NCBI GenBank assembly: GCA_016081115.2 | Contig: CM071936.1 | Coordinates: 92,247,943 to 92,311,942 of the forward strand | Length of the DNA: 64,000 bases | Direction: 5' to 3' | From: Rehmannia glutinosa | Lineage: Eukaryota; Streptophyta; Magnoliopsida; Lamiales; Orobanchaceae | Shown: positions 22,130 to 34,280 of the stretch, piece by piece | Position numbering within the stretch: the first letter of the stretch is position 1 | Layout: every line of letters starts with the position of its first letter | The notes under the pieces: model-generated | Seen by the model: the letters and a program-made list of their open reading frames with translations, nothing else | Databases searched by the model: none | Told to the model about the DNA's origin: nothing | Position numbers and translations under genes: made by a program

Positions 22130-22570
22130 CTAATACATTTTAGGAGAGTTGCTAATACATTTTAGGAGGACTACAAATATTTTTCAAGGGAAAACTAATA
22201 TTTTCGTGGTTGCTACCAAATATTTTTCAGGATGACTACCGATACTTTTTGGGAAGAACTAATTCTTTTATGGGGAACTATCGATACTTTTTATGAGGAA
22301 AACTATTACTTTTCAAGAGGAATACTAAAATACATTTTAATCGGGGAATACTAATACTTTTGATAGAAAAATAAATATTTTTCAAGAGGATTCTGAAAAA
22401 ACTATTCAAGCATGATTACTAATACATTTCATCGTTACTACTAATTTTTTTGAGGGATCGCTAATACTTTTCGGGAGAAAAATTAATTATATTTAGGAGA
22501 ACTACTAAAATATTCTTGAGAGAACTACTAATACTTTTTCGATGAACTACGATACTTTTCGGATGCACTT
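22130..22570 (+). repeat. Degenerate tandem repeat, unit about 30 bp
   Basis: A unit close to GAACTACTAATACTTTTC with a short GAGGG-type linker is repeated roughly 14 times with many changes, for example at 22189, 22226, 22342, 22446 and 22522. No array of this unit was seen elsewhere in the window. Confidence 0.75.
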
Positions 22571-23039
22571 TGTCCCGAATATTACTTAACATGCCACTTT
22601 GGTGCATGAAATTATGAAAAACCCGAGCCGGATTGGTTAAAATCTAACGAAAAAGACTGTTAGGCGATCGGCGGGAGGTTTTTTGTTATACTTTTACTAT
22701 TAAATTAGTTATCAATTTGTTTGATAAGGTAAGTCATCATTTTTTTCTTTTGAGTACATATCATGGGAGGAAAGGGTGATGAAAATCGAACCCCTTTGAT
22801 GAGAGTCATAATTCTTTGGATCACTATCGGATTTCCATATCAAGAAATTTAATAAACACATAAGTATAAGAAAATTTGGATGATTTCAGGATGAATTAAC
22901 ATGAACTAGTCAACGACAGGATGTATATTCATGAGGCCTCTGCATTTTTGTGTTGTTACATGTATAATTTTCTAATAATTCAATGAATTATATTTCCTAC
23001 ATTTATGGACGACCACATCCCAGGAGGAATCAACCCCAT

Positions 23040-23210
23040 TGGTAATCGAAGAGAATGAGATGAGAAATCCCCAAGTTAATTCGGGAATGGAGACTTCCGG
23101 CTTCTCTAGAACAGGGAATGTGATAGGGACAATATTTATATCCCCATCATCTTTCTCATTCGATTAGATAAAATGGTGATTCTCCACTCTCATCCCCATT
23201 CCCGAATATA
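23040..23210. repeat. Small foldback repeat
   Basis: ATTCGGGAATGG (23079-23090) is matched by its exact complement CCATTCCCGAAT (23196-23207), with further paired words (TAATCGAA and TCGATTA types) nearby. It could be a MITE remnant. No target duplication was defined. Confidence 0.4.
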
Positions 23211-23607
23211 TATATTGAATGAATCTATTATTAATATTAATTTCTATTTATAATTCATTGTTTTAATTCTAAAAATTAAACCTAAGATTCTTTACAATTT
23301 TACTTGTTCTCATTCTTTTTTATAAATTATGGATTTATATTATCTATGTTTAAAAAATAGTAATTACAATAATTTTAAAATTTCAAAAAAATAATTAAAA
23401 TATAAAGATAATTAGTTTGACTATAAATCATAAGGTTAAATAGTAAATAATATTATAAACAATAAAAAATCTCTTTATATATGAAATTTTTGTTGTGTAA
23501 ATATGAATTGTATATATTTATAGAACATGTTTATCTCAGAAACAAACTAAAACTTTGAAAAAAATGTAATTACTGCCCAATGTTGATTGTTTTTACTACC
23601 CTATTGT

Positions 23608-26600
23608 TATGAAGCCCCGATTTTTCCGAGCTTATAATTAATCCTTATTGTCGTTTATACATTTGATCGACTATTTTACCGCGTCATTTTGACGGGTAAT
23701 TTTTAATAATATATATATTTTGTATTTTATTTTATTTTATTTAATTACTTGTGATCATGATCTTTATTAATTCCATTTTGCAATTATGATCACTTGGTTG
23801 ATCATTATTACTATTTTTGTATTTATTAGTCACCTTAGAATTTTAAGATACTATTTATTTTAGAGACTTTTACCTTATAGAATTAAGATTTTGATTTAGA
23901 TTAAGTGATCATGAGACTCATAAGTGATCAAGGAAATCACTAATTATTTTGGAGATTGATATATTTCATCTATTATCATCAAATTTGGGACAAAAAAAAA
24001 TATATATAGAATTACCATAATGCCCTAATAGTGGACGGCCAACATGGAAATTTTGGAGTAAAAATATCATCCAACTCTTATACACCTACACCTTATATTA
24101 GTCATCTTGTGTATAATTATACCATTAATTCAAACATTATACACATCATCTCTTACATTACTTCTTTAATATTATTTTTGCCAACATGTTGGAAGTCTTC
24201 CAACATTCCATTCAAACATTCTCTTGCCCATACCTTTGACCTTCAAAATGTTCCCCATGCAAGAGGCAAAATGCAAGACACAATTTGAACAAAATTTCTC
24301 CCCCCTCTCTCATCAATGTGGACGGCCATGAGGCCTTTTGTTTCAAAAATTTTGTTAAAAAATTTCACTAACACATTCATCTCCTACACAAAATCCTCTT
24401 TCTTCTCTCTAAACTCCCAACTTCTCTCTACTCTTCTTCTCACTTTCTTCTTCAACACTTAGAAAATCTTCAAGATTTTTCCTCCTTATTTTTCAAAAAT
24501 TTGAACACACCTATACCACAAGGTAAGAAATTTCATCTTCAATCCATATTTGATATCACCTAGGTCATCTATTTCACCTCTTAACTTAAGTTTAAATTTG
24601 GATTTTGGAGGTACATTTAGAAGACTTTGAAGAATAGAGCTTGACATCACCTTGAAGAAGACTTGAAGGAAAATTTGAAGATTTAGACTATAAGGTAAGA
24701 TAATGGACTCAGTATATTTTTCTTCTTCTCCCTATTTTTTTCAAATTTTGACACCCCTTTTTCCATTTTGGAGAAATAGGGGCTGACCTTAGGTGATTTT
24801 GGAGTTGAACCAAAATCTCCAATTTTTAAGCTTCAACTAGTCTCCAAACACCTACTACACAAGGTAAAGTGTAGTCCTTCTCATTTCCTTATCTCCTTCT
24901 TTTTTCTCCTTAATTTTTCTCTCATTTTTCTAACTTCAACTTTTTGATATTTCTTGACTTAGGGGCTGACCTAAGAAGCCTCATCCAAAAATTGTGATAT
25001 TTATCCTCTTATTTCACAATTTCCAATTTTAAGGTGGGTGGAAAAATATTTTCCAACTATTAGGTGTTTTTATTAAAATGCATGTAGAAAATTTGATCAT
25101 GAGCCTTGAGATATATATAATCTATGTATTGCATGTCAATTTTATGTATCAAGTCATGAAAATTCTCAAGAGTTGCTCAAAATTACTATTTATTGAATTT
25201 TAGGTGCATGCATGTGCAATTTATTGTTTTATTTGATGAATTCTTGTATGTATTGGACATGCATGTGTATGATCTATAAAATCTATGTTTTGGATGAATT
25301 ATAACCTGGACAAGTCGAGCATAATTGATTAAATTTCAATTTTGGACTTAAAAATGTAAAAATGGAAAGTTGGTGGACTAAATTGCAAGAAAATAAAAGT
25401 TAAAGGACCCCTCTGCAAATTTCGATTTTTGGGACTGTTCTCAGGTTCAAAAATGACTTTTGACATTTTAATAAAGTTTTAAGAGTTTGAAGATAAATAA
25501 AATCAACCTTTAAAAGCCCAAGGACTAGATTGTAAAATTTTGAAAGTTTAAGGGCTACTTTGCAATTTTTAAAACTGCACCAGACCTAAACTTTGAAATT
25601 GAAAATTTTACTCTTAAGGTACTGGGAATTAAATATTTTAAAAGTATTCCAAAAATCCAAGTGGTTAGGGCTTGGAAAGCAATTTTACTAAAATTGAGGG
25701 ACTAAAGTGTAAAATACTAAACTTGAGGACCCAAATGAAATTTTCAGGACTTATGCAACCCATGCACCTGGAAATACTAACGTAACTATAAATTAATTAT
25801 ATTTTGGACCCAAGGTTCAAATTTCATAACAATTGGACCCTAAAAACCTTAAAGGCAATTATTTCAAAATGGGACAAAAATGATATTTTCAAAAGTTAAA
25901 GGACCTACACTTATTTCATTTAAAAACTGCTTTTGTCCCAATATCCCACTAACTTTAGTAACATTTTCCAACTGGAATCACATTAAAAACCCTTCCGGTT
26001 TGTGAGTTCCGATTATTTTAAACTTAAGGTCCGAATTGGCAACTTTTACAAATTTGGGGCCAATGTGAGAAATTTATAAAAACTCGACCTCAAAACTTTA
26101 AAACCTGAATCTATGAACAATTTAGAGAATTTAGGAACTGGTCTCATAATATTTCAAGGTCGGGATATTTATTTATTCAATTTTAACCCCAAAAGTGTTG
26201 GTTTTTACAAAGCGGGGCTAAATTACAATTTTTCTTTTTATAAAGGACCTAACTCAAATTATTTTCTCTTTTACTAAAATAGCCCTGGACCCTCTGACTT
26301 GGAGATTTAATTAAAGTATTTTACTTTCCCAAAACCCTTGACTTATCGGATCAATTTGACCGATTAATACCCGATCGCGAGCTTACTTCCCGCCTTGCGA
26401 CTTTGAATCTATAACGGTACTTATGTTCCACCTAATCTTTCAAGATATCGAAGATTGCTTATCCTTCCGATGATCATCTTCATCCAAATACTCCACCAAC
26501 GCCATAATTACCACTCGCGCTTTTCAAAAATTTTCTCAATCGTTCCCTCGAATCAATAATACTCAGTGCTGGTTATCGCTTTTGTACTTGTATTTACTTT

Positions 26601-27646
26601 TCCGCCTGAGTCAACTTGGTGTGTCGAGCTCAGCTCGGAATGGATACGTCGGGATGGAATGGGCAAAGGCTCGGGCCGCTATTCCACTCTTCTTTCGGCC
26701 CCATCGTCCTAATCCCGCAACCGAGGGACGGAGTTTGTCCAAGGGAAGCGGGTCGTAGTGACTTGAGGTATAATCATGATTATGACAGATCCGAGCCTTG
26801 CAAGCTCCACCGTGGATTTTGTCTTTGCCTATGGAGCGATAAGGTGACCGGTCTTCGACCATTCTCGCTTTAGGAGTTACAAGGAAGAACGAAGGAATCG
26901 TTATCCGATCCACACGATTCCGGAGTTATCGGACCCGTTTGGTTGGCGCTACAAATCCTCACGCAACCGCTACTTATTTTGCATTGGTTGGCGCTTACAA
27001 ACCGCACGCGACCATTATCTCTTTGCATGGGATTGGCGTTACATTTAAAACGCAATCCTACCATCTTGGTTGAATCACATAGTGTACGGTGACCATGAAT
27101 CGTTTTCTCTTCTTGTATAAGTATATTACTTAAATATATTTATCACGACGCTTGTGGATCGTGTGTGAATTCATGCATCATACTCACGCGTTTGCATATA
27201 ACTGTTTTTCTCACATTAACTATATATCGCCACACTTGCACACGATCACCCCATCCACTGAGATTTCTGTCTCATCCCCACCTATTTTCTAACCTTAGAT
27301 GAGGACTTCGTTGAAGAAAGTGAGCGAAGCCTGTATTGAGCCCTTGTACTCGCTTGTTGGATTTACTACTTTTCTTGTGTTGTTGTTGGACTCTTGTATT
27401 TCTTTCCATTCGTGTTTTAAATCAAGGGCGTAGGACCCTTTGACTTTAAGTTGTTATATTTGGTTGATTTGTTTGGGTATGTAATTTGGATTATGGATTG
27501 TGGACCGTAAGTTGTATTTGTACTTGTTATTTATTTCCGCGCTATTTAGACTGTTTCATTGGGTTCTCGTTGATATTTGTCTGCATTTGTTTGGTTATTG
27601 TATTTAAGTTGTGGATCGCCGCCGCGTTAAAGTTTGGGGCATGACA
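23608..27646 (+). mobile_element. Solo LTR of family B (TSD ATTGT)
   Basis: This 4039-bp LTR starts TATGAAGCCCCGA (TGTGAAG in the other copies) and ends GGGGCATGACA. The 5-bp target duplication ATTGT flanks it exactly (23603-23607 and 27647-27651), and no internal region follows, so it is a solo LTR left by recombination between two LTRs. It carries the GGTAAG periodicity (24522-25034), the palindrome ATAATCATGATTAT (26770-26783) and three tandem hairpins (26941-27058). Confidence 0.93.
24186..24206 (+). repeat. 21-bp near-perfect palindrome in B LTR
   Basis: ATGTTGGAAG and CTTCCAACAT flank a single T. The copy at 39070 keeps it, the copy at 29246 has lost one G of the left arm, and the copy at 54748 has a C-to-T change that leaves a G-T pair. 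Confidence 0.75.
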
Positions 27647-27651
27647 ATTGT

Positions 27652-29240
27652 TGAATATTTAATAAATTATATTATCAATTTAATAATAAAAACATTCCTT
27701 TCAAATTCCAATATTTTTGGGGCTTAGAAAGGGAATAATCATCAAAATTAGAAAAGAAATTAAACAAAAATATGTTTTATATTTAGCGATATATTTTTAA
27801 GGGAAAATATAATATTTATAAAAAAACCTATTATATATTTATATATACACATATATCCAAAAATTATCAAAAAACAAATCATATCTAGTGCCAAATATAC
27901 AACTTTGAAACTTGAATCTCAAAATAGATTGATAAATATAAAAGAATAATTTCTATTACTATAAAAAGTATGTTAATATATAAGAAATAAGTTTACGTAT
28001 ATAAAATACTATTACAATGATAAACTAATATTGAATATATTTTAATTTTCTTCTTACATAAATATATAATATTATTTATGGATGTATGTGATATTTAAAA
28101 TTTGGATATATATTTTGAGATATTTTCTTCAATTAAAATAAATACTTTTTAATTTATTTTAATAAATTTAAATATAATTCTATATAATTATAAAGAAATG
28201 GGCTAAGCCCAAATAACAACTATATATATATCATAAAGAGCAATTGTGAAATACCCACCTTTTTAAAGTCAATGTCGCCTTTTACGATTCCCGGTACAAT
28301 TTTTACCTAAATTTACGCTCCCGCTCTTTTTTACACAATAATACACTCGTAGCAAAAATTCTTGACATTTGTATGCTTTGTTTCAACATTGTTTCTAACA
28401 TGTTTCAAATATGTTTCGTGTTTTAACATTGTTTCTAACATGTTTCAAACATGTTTCGTGTTTTTTAACATTGTTTCTAACATGTTTCTTTTAATAAAAA
28501 TAGGTGAAAATTGTATTTAAACATCGAAAACTTCATTGAAACAACAAAGAAACATCGAACAACATTAAAAAGGGATGGAAACAACGGTAAAAAAAAAACA
28601 ACGTAAAAAATATTTAAAACACAACATGAATAAAAAGAGGTTAAAATTAGGTAAAAATTATATTTACACATTGAATACTACATGAAAACAACAAAAACAA
28701 TTATTAGAACAACATTAAAAATATTATACAACACCGAAACAATAGAAACAATGTACAAAATAATATATGAATAAAAAACAACATAAAAAATAGGTTAAAG
28801 TTGTTTTGAAACATCGAAACAACATAGAAACAAAAAATAAACAAATTTAAACAACATCGAAACAACTTATATAACATATAAAACAACGCAGAACCAGAAA
28901 AACAAAAAAATAACAACAAAATAATCAAAAATAGCAAGGAGTGTAAAAACAAAATTAGGTACAAAAGTAAAAAAAACAGCACAAAAGTAATAGAGCGTAT
29001 TGTGTGGTAATGGTACAAAAATCGTATTCCATGTAATTTCCCTATCATAAATAGCCAAACATAAATTGATGTCTTATAGCTTTGAATGCATAAATTCTAA
29101 ATTCCATTCTGATTCAATAAAATGAGTAAATATTTCGTATATTTTTTATTTATCATATTTTTTATTTTATATATGCAATATAGGTGTCAAATCAAGATCA
29201 TTAAAAATAATTTATTTGATATATTATATGTCAAAAGGGA
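27652..29240. other. AT-rich spacer with foldback-like repeat
   Basis: 27652-28250 is AT-rich DNA with nothing recognisable. 28260-29045 holds a repeat rich in AACATTGTTTC on the left half and its complement GAAACAACAT on the right half. The hydrophobic minus-strand frames here are products of this bias. Confidence 0.6.
28260..29045. repeat. Foldback-like element, low complexity
   Basis: Three direct repeats of AACATTGTTTCTAACATG start at 28385, 28425 and 28467. The right half is full of complementary words (GAAACATCGAAACAAC). The outer parts share TTTACGATTCCCGGTAC (left) and, on the complement of the right, ACGATTTTTGTACC. This suggests a decayed foldback or Mutator-like element, but no clean terminal repeat or target duplication was found. 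Confidence 0.35.
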
Positions 29241-29245
29241 TTAAA

Positions 29246-32200
29246 TGTGAAGCCCCGATTTTTTCGAGCTATTAATTGATCCTTATTGTCGTTTATACTT
29301 TTGATGATCGACTATTTTACCGCGTCATTTTGACGGGTAATTATTAATAATATATACATTTTGTATTTTATTTCATTTTATTTAATTACTTGTGACCATG
29401 ATCTTTATTAATTCTATTCCTCATTTATGATCACTTGATTGATCATTATTACTATTTTTGTATTTATTAGTCACCTTAGAATTTTAAGAGACTATTTATT
29501 TTAGAGACTTTTACCTTATAGAATTAAGAATTTGATTTAGATTAAGTGATTATGACACTTACAAGTGATCAAGGAAATCACCAATTATTTTGGAGATTGA
29601 TATATTTCATCTATTATCATCAAATTTGGGACAAAAAAAAAATATATGGAATTACCATAATACCCTTGAATTGACGGCCAACATGGATATTTTGGAGTAA
29701 AAATATCATCCAACTCTTGTACACCTACACCATATATTAGTCATCTTGTGTATAATTATACCATTAATTCAAACATTATACATCATCATCCTCACATCAC
29801 TTCTTTAATATTTTTTTTGCCAACATGTTGAAGTCTTCCAACATTCCATTCAAACCAAGTCTTGCCCATACCTTTGACCTTCAAATTGTCTCGCATGCAT
29901 GAGGCAAAATGCAAGACACAATTTGAAAAAAATTCCTCTCCCCTCTCTCACTAGGTGGACGCCATGAGGGCCATTTTTTGTGCCAAAATTCCATTTCATT
30001 TTTATCACTAACACATTCATCTCCTATACAAATCCTCCTCCTTCTCTCTAAAAACTCCCAACTTCTCTCTACTCTTCTTCTTATTTTCTTCTTCTATACT
30101 TAGAAAAATTTTCAACATTTTCCTCCTTATACTCCATAAAAATCGAACCAAACTATACCAAGGTAAGAAATTTTATCTTCAATCCATTTTTGATATCACA
30201 TTTTTCATCTCTTCCACCTTCTTAACTTAAGTTTGAATTTGGTTTGGAGGTACATTTAGAATACTTTGAAGATTAGAGCTTGACAACATTTTTGAAGAAG
30301 GACCTCAAGCTTGAAGAGAAACTAGTAGAGAATTTAGACTACAAGGTAAGAATTGAGTACTAGACCCTTTCTTTCCTACTCTTTCTATTTTTTCAAATTT
30401 TAACACCCTTTTCATTTTTGAGAAATAGGGCTGACCTTAGGTGATTTTGGAGTTGAGCCAAAATTTCCAATTTTCAAGCTTCAACTAGTCTCCAAACACC
30501 TACTACACAAGGTAAAGTGTAGTCTTCTCCTTTCCTTATTTCCTTCTTTTTATCCTTAATTTTTCTCTCATTTTTCTAACTTCAAATTTTTGATATTTCT
30601 TGACTTAGGGCTGACCTAAGAAGCCTCATCCAAAATTTGTGAAATTATCCTTTTATTTCACAATTTTCAATTTTAAGGTGGGTGGAATAATATTTTCCAA
30701 CATTTAGGTGTTTTGATTAAATACATGTAGAAAATTTGATCATGAGCCTTGAGATATATATAATCTATGTATTGCATGTCAATTTTATGTATCAAGTCAT
30801 GAAAATTCTCAAGAGTTTCTCAAAATTACTATTTATTGAATTTTAGGTGCATGCATGTACACTTTAATGTTCTATTTGATGAATTCTTGTATGTATTGGA
30901 CATGCATGTGTATGATCTTTAAAATCTATATTTTGGATGCCTTATAACCTGGAAAAGTCGAGCATAATTGATTAAATTTCAATTTTGGACTTAAAATGTA
31001 AAAATGGAAAATTGGTGGACTAAATTGCAAGAAAATAAAAGTTAAAGGACCCTCTACAAATTTCTAAATTTGGGACTGTACTCAGGTTCAAAAATGACTT
31101 TTGGACATTTTAATAAAGTTTTAAGAGTTTTAAGATAAATAAAATCAACTTTTAAAAGCCCAAGGACTAGATTGTAAAATTTTGTAAGTTTAAGGGCTAC
31201 TTTATAATTTTAAAACTATATCAGACCTAAACTTTAAAATTTGAAATTTTTACTCTTAAGGTACTGGGAATGACATATTTTAAATGTGTTCCAAAATCCC
31301 AAGTGGTTAGGGCTTGGAAAACAATTTTTCTAAAATTGAGGGACTAATGTATAAAATACTAAACTTGAGGACCCAAATGAAATTTCCAGGACTTATGCAG
31401 CCCATGCACCTGGAAATACTAACTTAACTATAACTTAATTATATTTTGGACCCAAGGTTCAAATTTCATAATAATTGGACCCCTAAAAGCCTTAAAGACA
31501 ATTATTTCAAAATGGGACAAAAATGATATTTTCAAAAGTTAAAGGACCTACACATATTTCTTTAAAAACTGCTTTTGTCCCAATATCCTACTAACCTTAG
31601 TGACATTTTTCAACTGGAATCACATTAAAATCCCTTCCGGTTGGTGAGTTCGAATTTTTAAAACTTAAGGTCCGATTGGCAATTTTTACAAATTTGGGGC
31701 CAATGTGAGAATTTTACAAAATCTTGACCTCAAAATTTAAACACCTGAATCTCTGGAAAATTTGGAGAATTTAGGAACTGACCTCTTAATTTTTCAAGGT
31801 CGGGATATTTATTTATCCAATTTTTAACCCCAAAAGTATTACTTTTTACAAAACGGGGCTAAATTACAATTTTTCTTTTTATAAAGGACCTAACTCAAAT
31901 TATTTTCTTTTACTAAAATAGCCCTGACCCTCTGACTTGGAGATTTAATTAAAGTATTTTACTTTCCCAAAAACCCTTGACTTATCTGATCAATTTGACC
32001 GACATAACGATCGCGAGCGACTTCCTCGCCTGCGATTTTGAATCTATAACGGACTCATGTTCCACCTAATCTTTCAAGATATCAAGATTTCTTATCCTTC
32101 CGATGATCATCTTCATCCAAATAGTCCACCAACGCCATAATTGCCACTCGCATTTTTCAAAATTTTCCTAAAACTTTCCTCAATCAATAATACTCACGCC

Positions 32201-33283
32201 TTGTAATCGCTTGTACTTGTAATTACTTTCCGCCCGAGTCAACTTGGTATGTCGAGCTCACAATCGGAATGGATACGCCGGGGATGGAACCGGCAGCTCG
32301 GCTGCTATTACACTCTTTCGGCCCCATCGCCCTAATCCCGCAACCGAGGGACCGAGTTTGTCCAAGGGAAGCGGGTCGTAGTACTTGAGGTATAATCATG
32401 ATTATGACATATCCGAGCCTTGCAAGCTCCTTTGTGGATTTTGTCTTTGCTACGGAGCGATAAGGTGCCGGTCTTGGACCATACCGACCGGGAGTTACAA
32501 GGAAGAACGAAGGAATCGCTGTCGATCCACACGATTAGGAGTTATCGGACCCATTTTGGTTGGCGTTACATTTCCTTACTCAACCGCAGCTACCTGCTTT
32601 TGCATTGGTTGGTGCTACAAATCCGTACGCAACCATTATTTGCCTTGCATTGGGATTGGCGTTACACTTCCGCATTTAATCCTACTACTTGTCTTGAATG
32701 AATCACATAGTGCCTGTGTGACCACGAAATATTTTCCGAATCGTATAAGTATATTATTTAAATATTTTATCACGACGCTGCGAATCGTGTGTGAATCCAT
32801 CCATCATACTCACGCGTTTTCATATAATTGTTTTCTCACATTAACTATATTGCGCCACACTTGCACACGATCACCCCATCCATGAGATTTCTGTCTCATC
32901 CCCACCTATTTTCTAACCTTAGATGAGGATTTCGTTGAAGATCCGAACCGACTCGGATTGAGACCTTGTACTCCGCTTTGGATTTACTATTTCTTGTTGT
33001 TGATTGGACTCTTTTCTTATGTTGTTGTTGGACTTTTGTATTTCGTTCCATTCAGCTTGTAAATCAAGGGCGTAGGACCCTTTGACTTTCGGTTGCTATA
33101 TTTTGTTGATTTCTGTTGTAAAATGGATTATGGATTGTAGATCGTAAGTTGTATTCGTACTTGTTATTTATTTTCGCCGCTATTTAGACTCTGTCTCATT
33201 GGGTTCTCGTTGATATTTGTCGGACTGTTTGGTTTTTGTATTTAAGATGTGGATCGTTCGTCGCGTCCCGTTTGGGCGTGACA
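29246..33283 (+). repeat. 5' LTR of element B
   Basis: It begins TGTGAAGCCCCGA and ends TTTGGGCGTGACA, 4038 bp. It contains the palindrome at 32392-32405 and the three tandem hairpins at 32558-32682. The first 3 kb is CpG-poor and AT-rich; the last kilobase is CG-rich. A 166-codon open frame at 32385-32885 falls over the hairpins and is not a gene. Confidence 0.94.
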
Positions 33284-33310
33284 GATTAGAGTGGTATCGA
33301 GCTCGGCTAG
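33284..33310 (+). other. Primer-binding site of element B
   Basis: TGGTATCGAGC at 33292 follows the LTR end after 8 bases. It differs from the tRNA-iMet site TGGTATCAGAGC by one missing A, which may be a mutation or a consensus error. Confidence 0.8.
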
Positions 33311-33587
33311 TAAGATGGAAACTTACACCGAGCCGACCAGGATAGACCTCGGTCCGTGTTTTGGGTAGTACCGCGACTTGACCAATTAAGTGTGAATTCG
33401 ATTTCAAATTGGCATGAACCGTCTTATTGATATTTGAACTAAGTTAGAACGCATATTTTGAGATTTCATAGTCATACTTGTCTTGACTTAGTTGATTCTC
33501 GATCGATTTCCTTATTCATTCTTTCCTTATTCTCTCCTTATCTTTCCTCTACCCTTGATTGATCCGCCTTAGTTTTGTTTGATCGTG

Positions 33588-34280
33588 ATGGAGCCGACGC
33601 CGCCTACATGGTGGGATGTATTCCATGCCCGTCTTTGAGCGGGGAATATTACACGGCACCGATGATCCATCGCACCGGGAAAGTGAACGCAGCGACCGAC
33701 CACGTAACTCAGGAGAGCGCCAACGTGAATGGGGACTGACTCGGCGCTTGGCGATGAGCAAGAGATGAGAAGAACGAGCCGACATCGTCATCAAGGACCG
33801 CGATAACACCATAAGAGCGTGGGAGGACCAAATACGAGTATCCGGGAGCGCTTGGATAACATGCGGGAGAAGATGAAGAGACAAGTGACGCCTTTAAATG
33901 GGAGATTGACGCCCGCCTATTCCGTGGCACCAGGTGAGCGCTTGGAGAGACCCCATCAAGCAAATGACCGTCACAGAGGACCTTACACAGGCCCTAGCTC
34001 GAGAGACGCCGCACTAGAGGCTTCTTTAGCATGCCTAATGCTCGGCCATTGCCACCCCCGAGGCGGAGCCTGCACCGACGCCGAGGAGGAGGAGAAGGAT
34101 CCCGAGGAGGATCCGATCGACATTGGAGAGCCGAGGCACTCGAGGCTGCTCCACTTGATGAGGCCCGGGGATTCGAGCGATGTGGTTGGACTTCGTGGAT
34201 TGCCCGAGGTCGAGGCGCCACCTCACCAACAGCCACCGATTATAGACATAGTCATGCGAGCGGCGATGATGGCGATCTAA
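33588..34280 (+). pseudogene. Extra ORF before gag in element B
   Basis: ATG 33588 (MEPTPPTWWDVFHARL) opens a degraded frame that continues, after shifts, in an open stretch at 33819-34280. Visible are a charged, probably helical part (RERLDNMREKMKRQV) and an acidic run (EEEEKDPEEDPIDIGE). After its stop come about 290 non-coding bases rich in T, then the gag ATG at 34576. I do not recognise the family. Upstream ORFs are known from Ogre-like elements but are not standard in chromoviruses. Alternatively it is an N-terminal gag extension separated by decay. Confidence 0.5.

Larger units (their letters stand above)
22070..23602. other. Degraded repeat DNA without genes
   Basis: Apart from the degenerate tandem repeat (22130-22570) and a foldback (23040-23210), this stretch shows AT-rich sequence with no coding block and no LTR that I recognise. 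Confidence 0.6.

Noticed and set aside
28704..29048. 114-codon hydrophobic minus-strand frame resembling a membrane protein
   Set aside because: The Phe/Leu/Ile bias comes from the low-complexity AAACAACAT repeat on the other strand; no start context or domain.
32385..32885. 166-codon plus-strand frame in the 5' LTR of element B
   Set aside because: It covers the hairpin repeats of the LTR and is not open in the other LTR copies.
33994..34236. Arg/Ser-rich minus-strand frames
   Set aside because: Shadows of the GC-rich coding strand of the extra ORF in element B.
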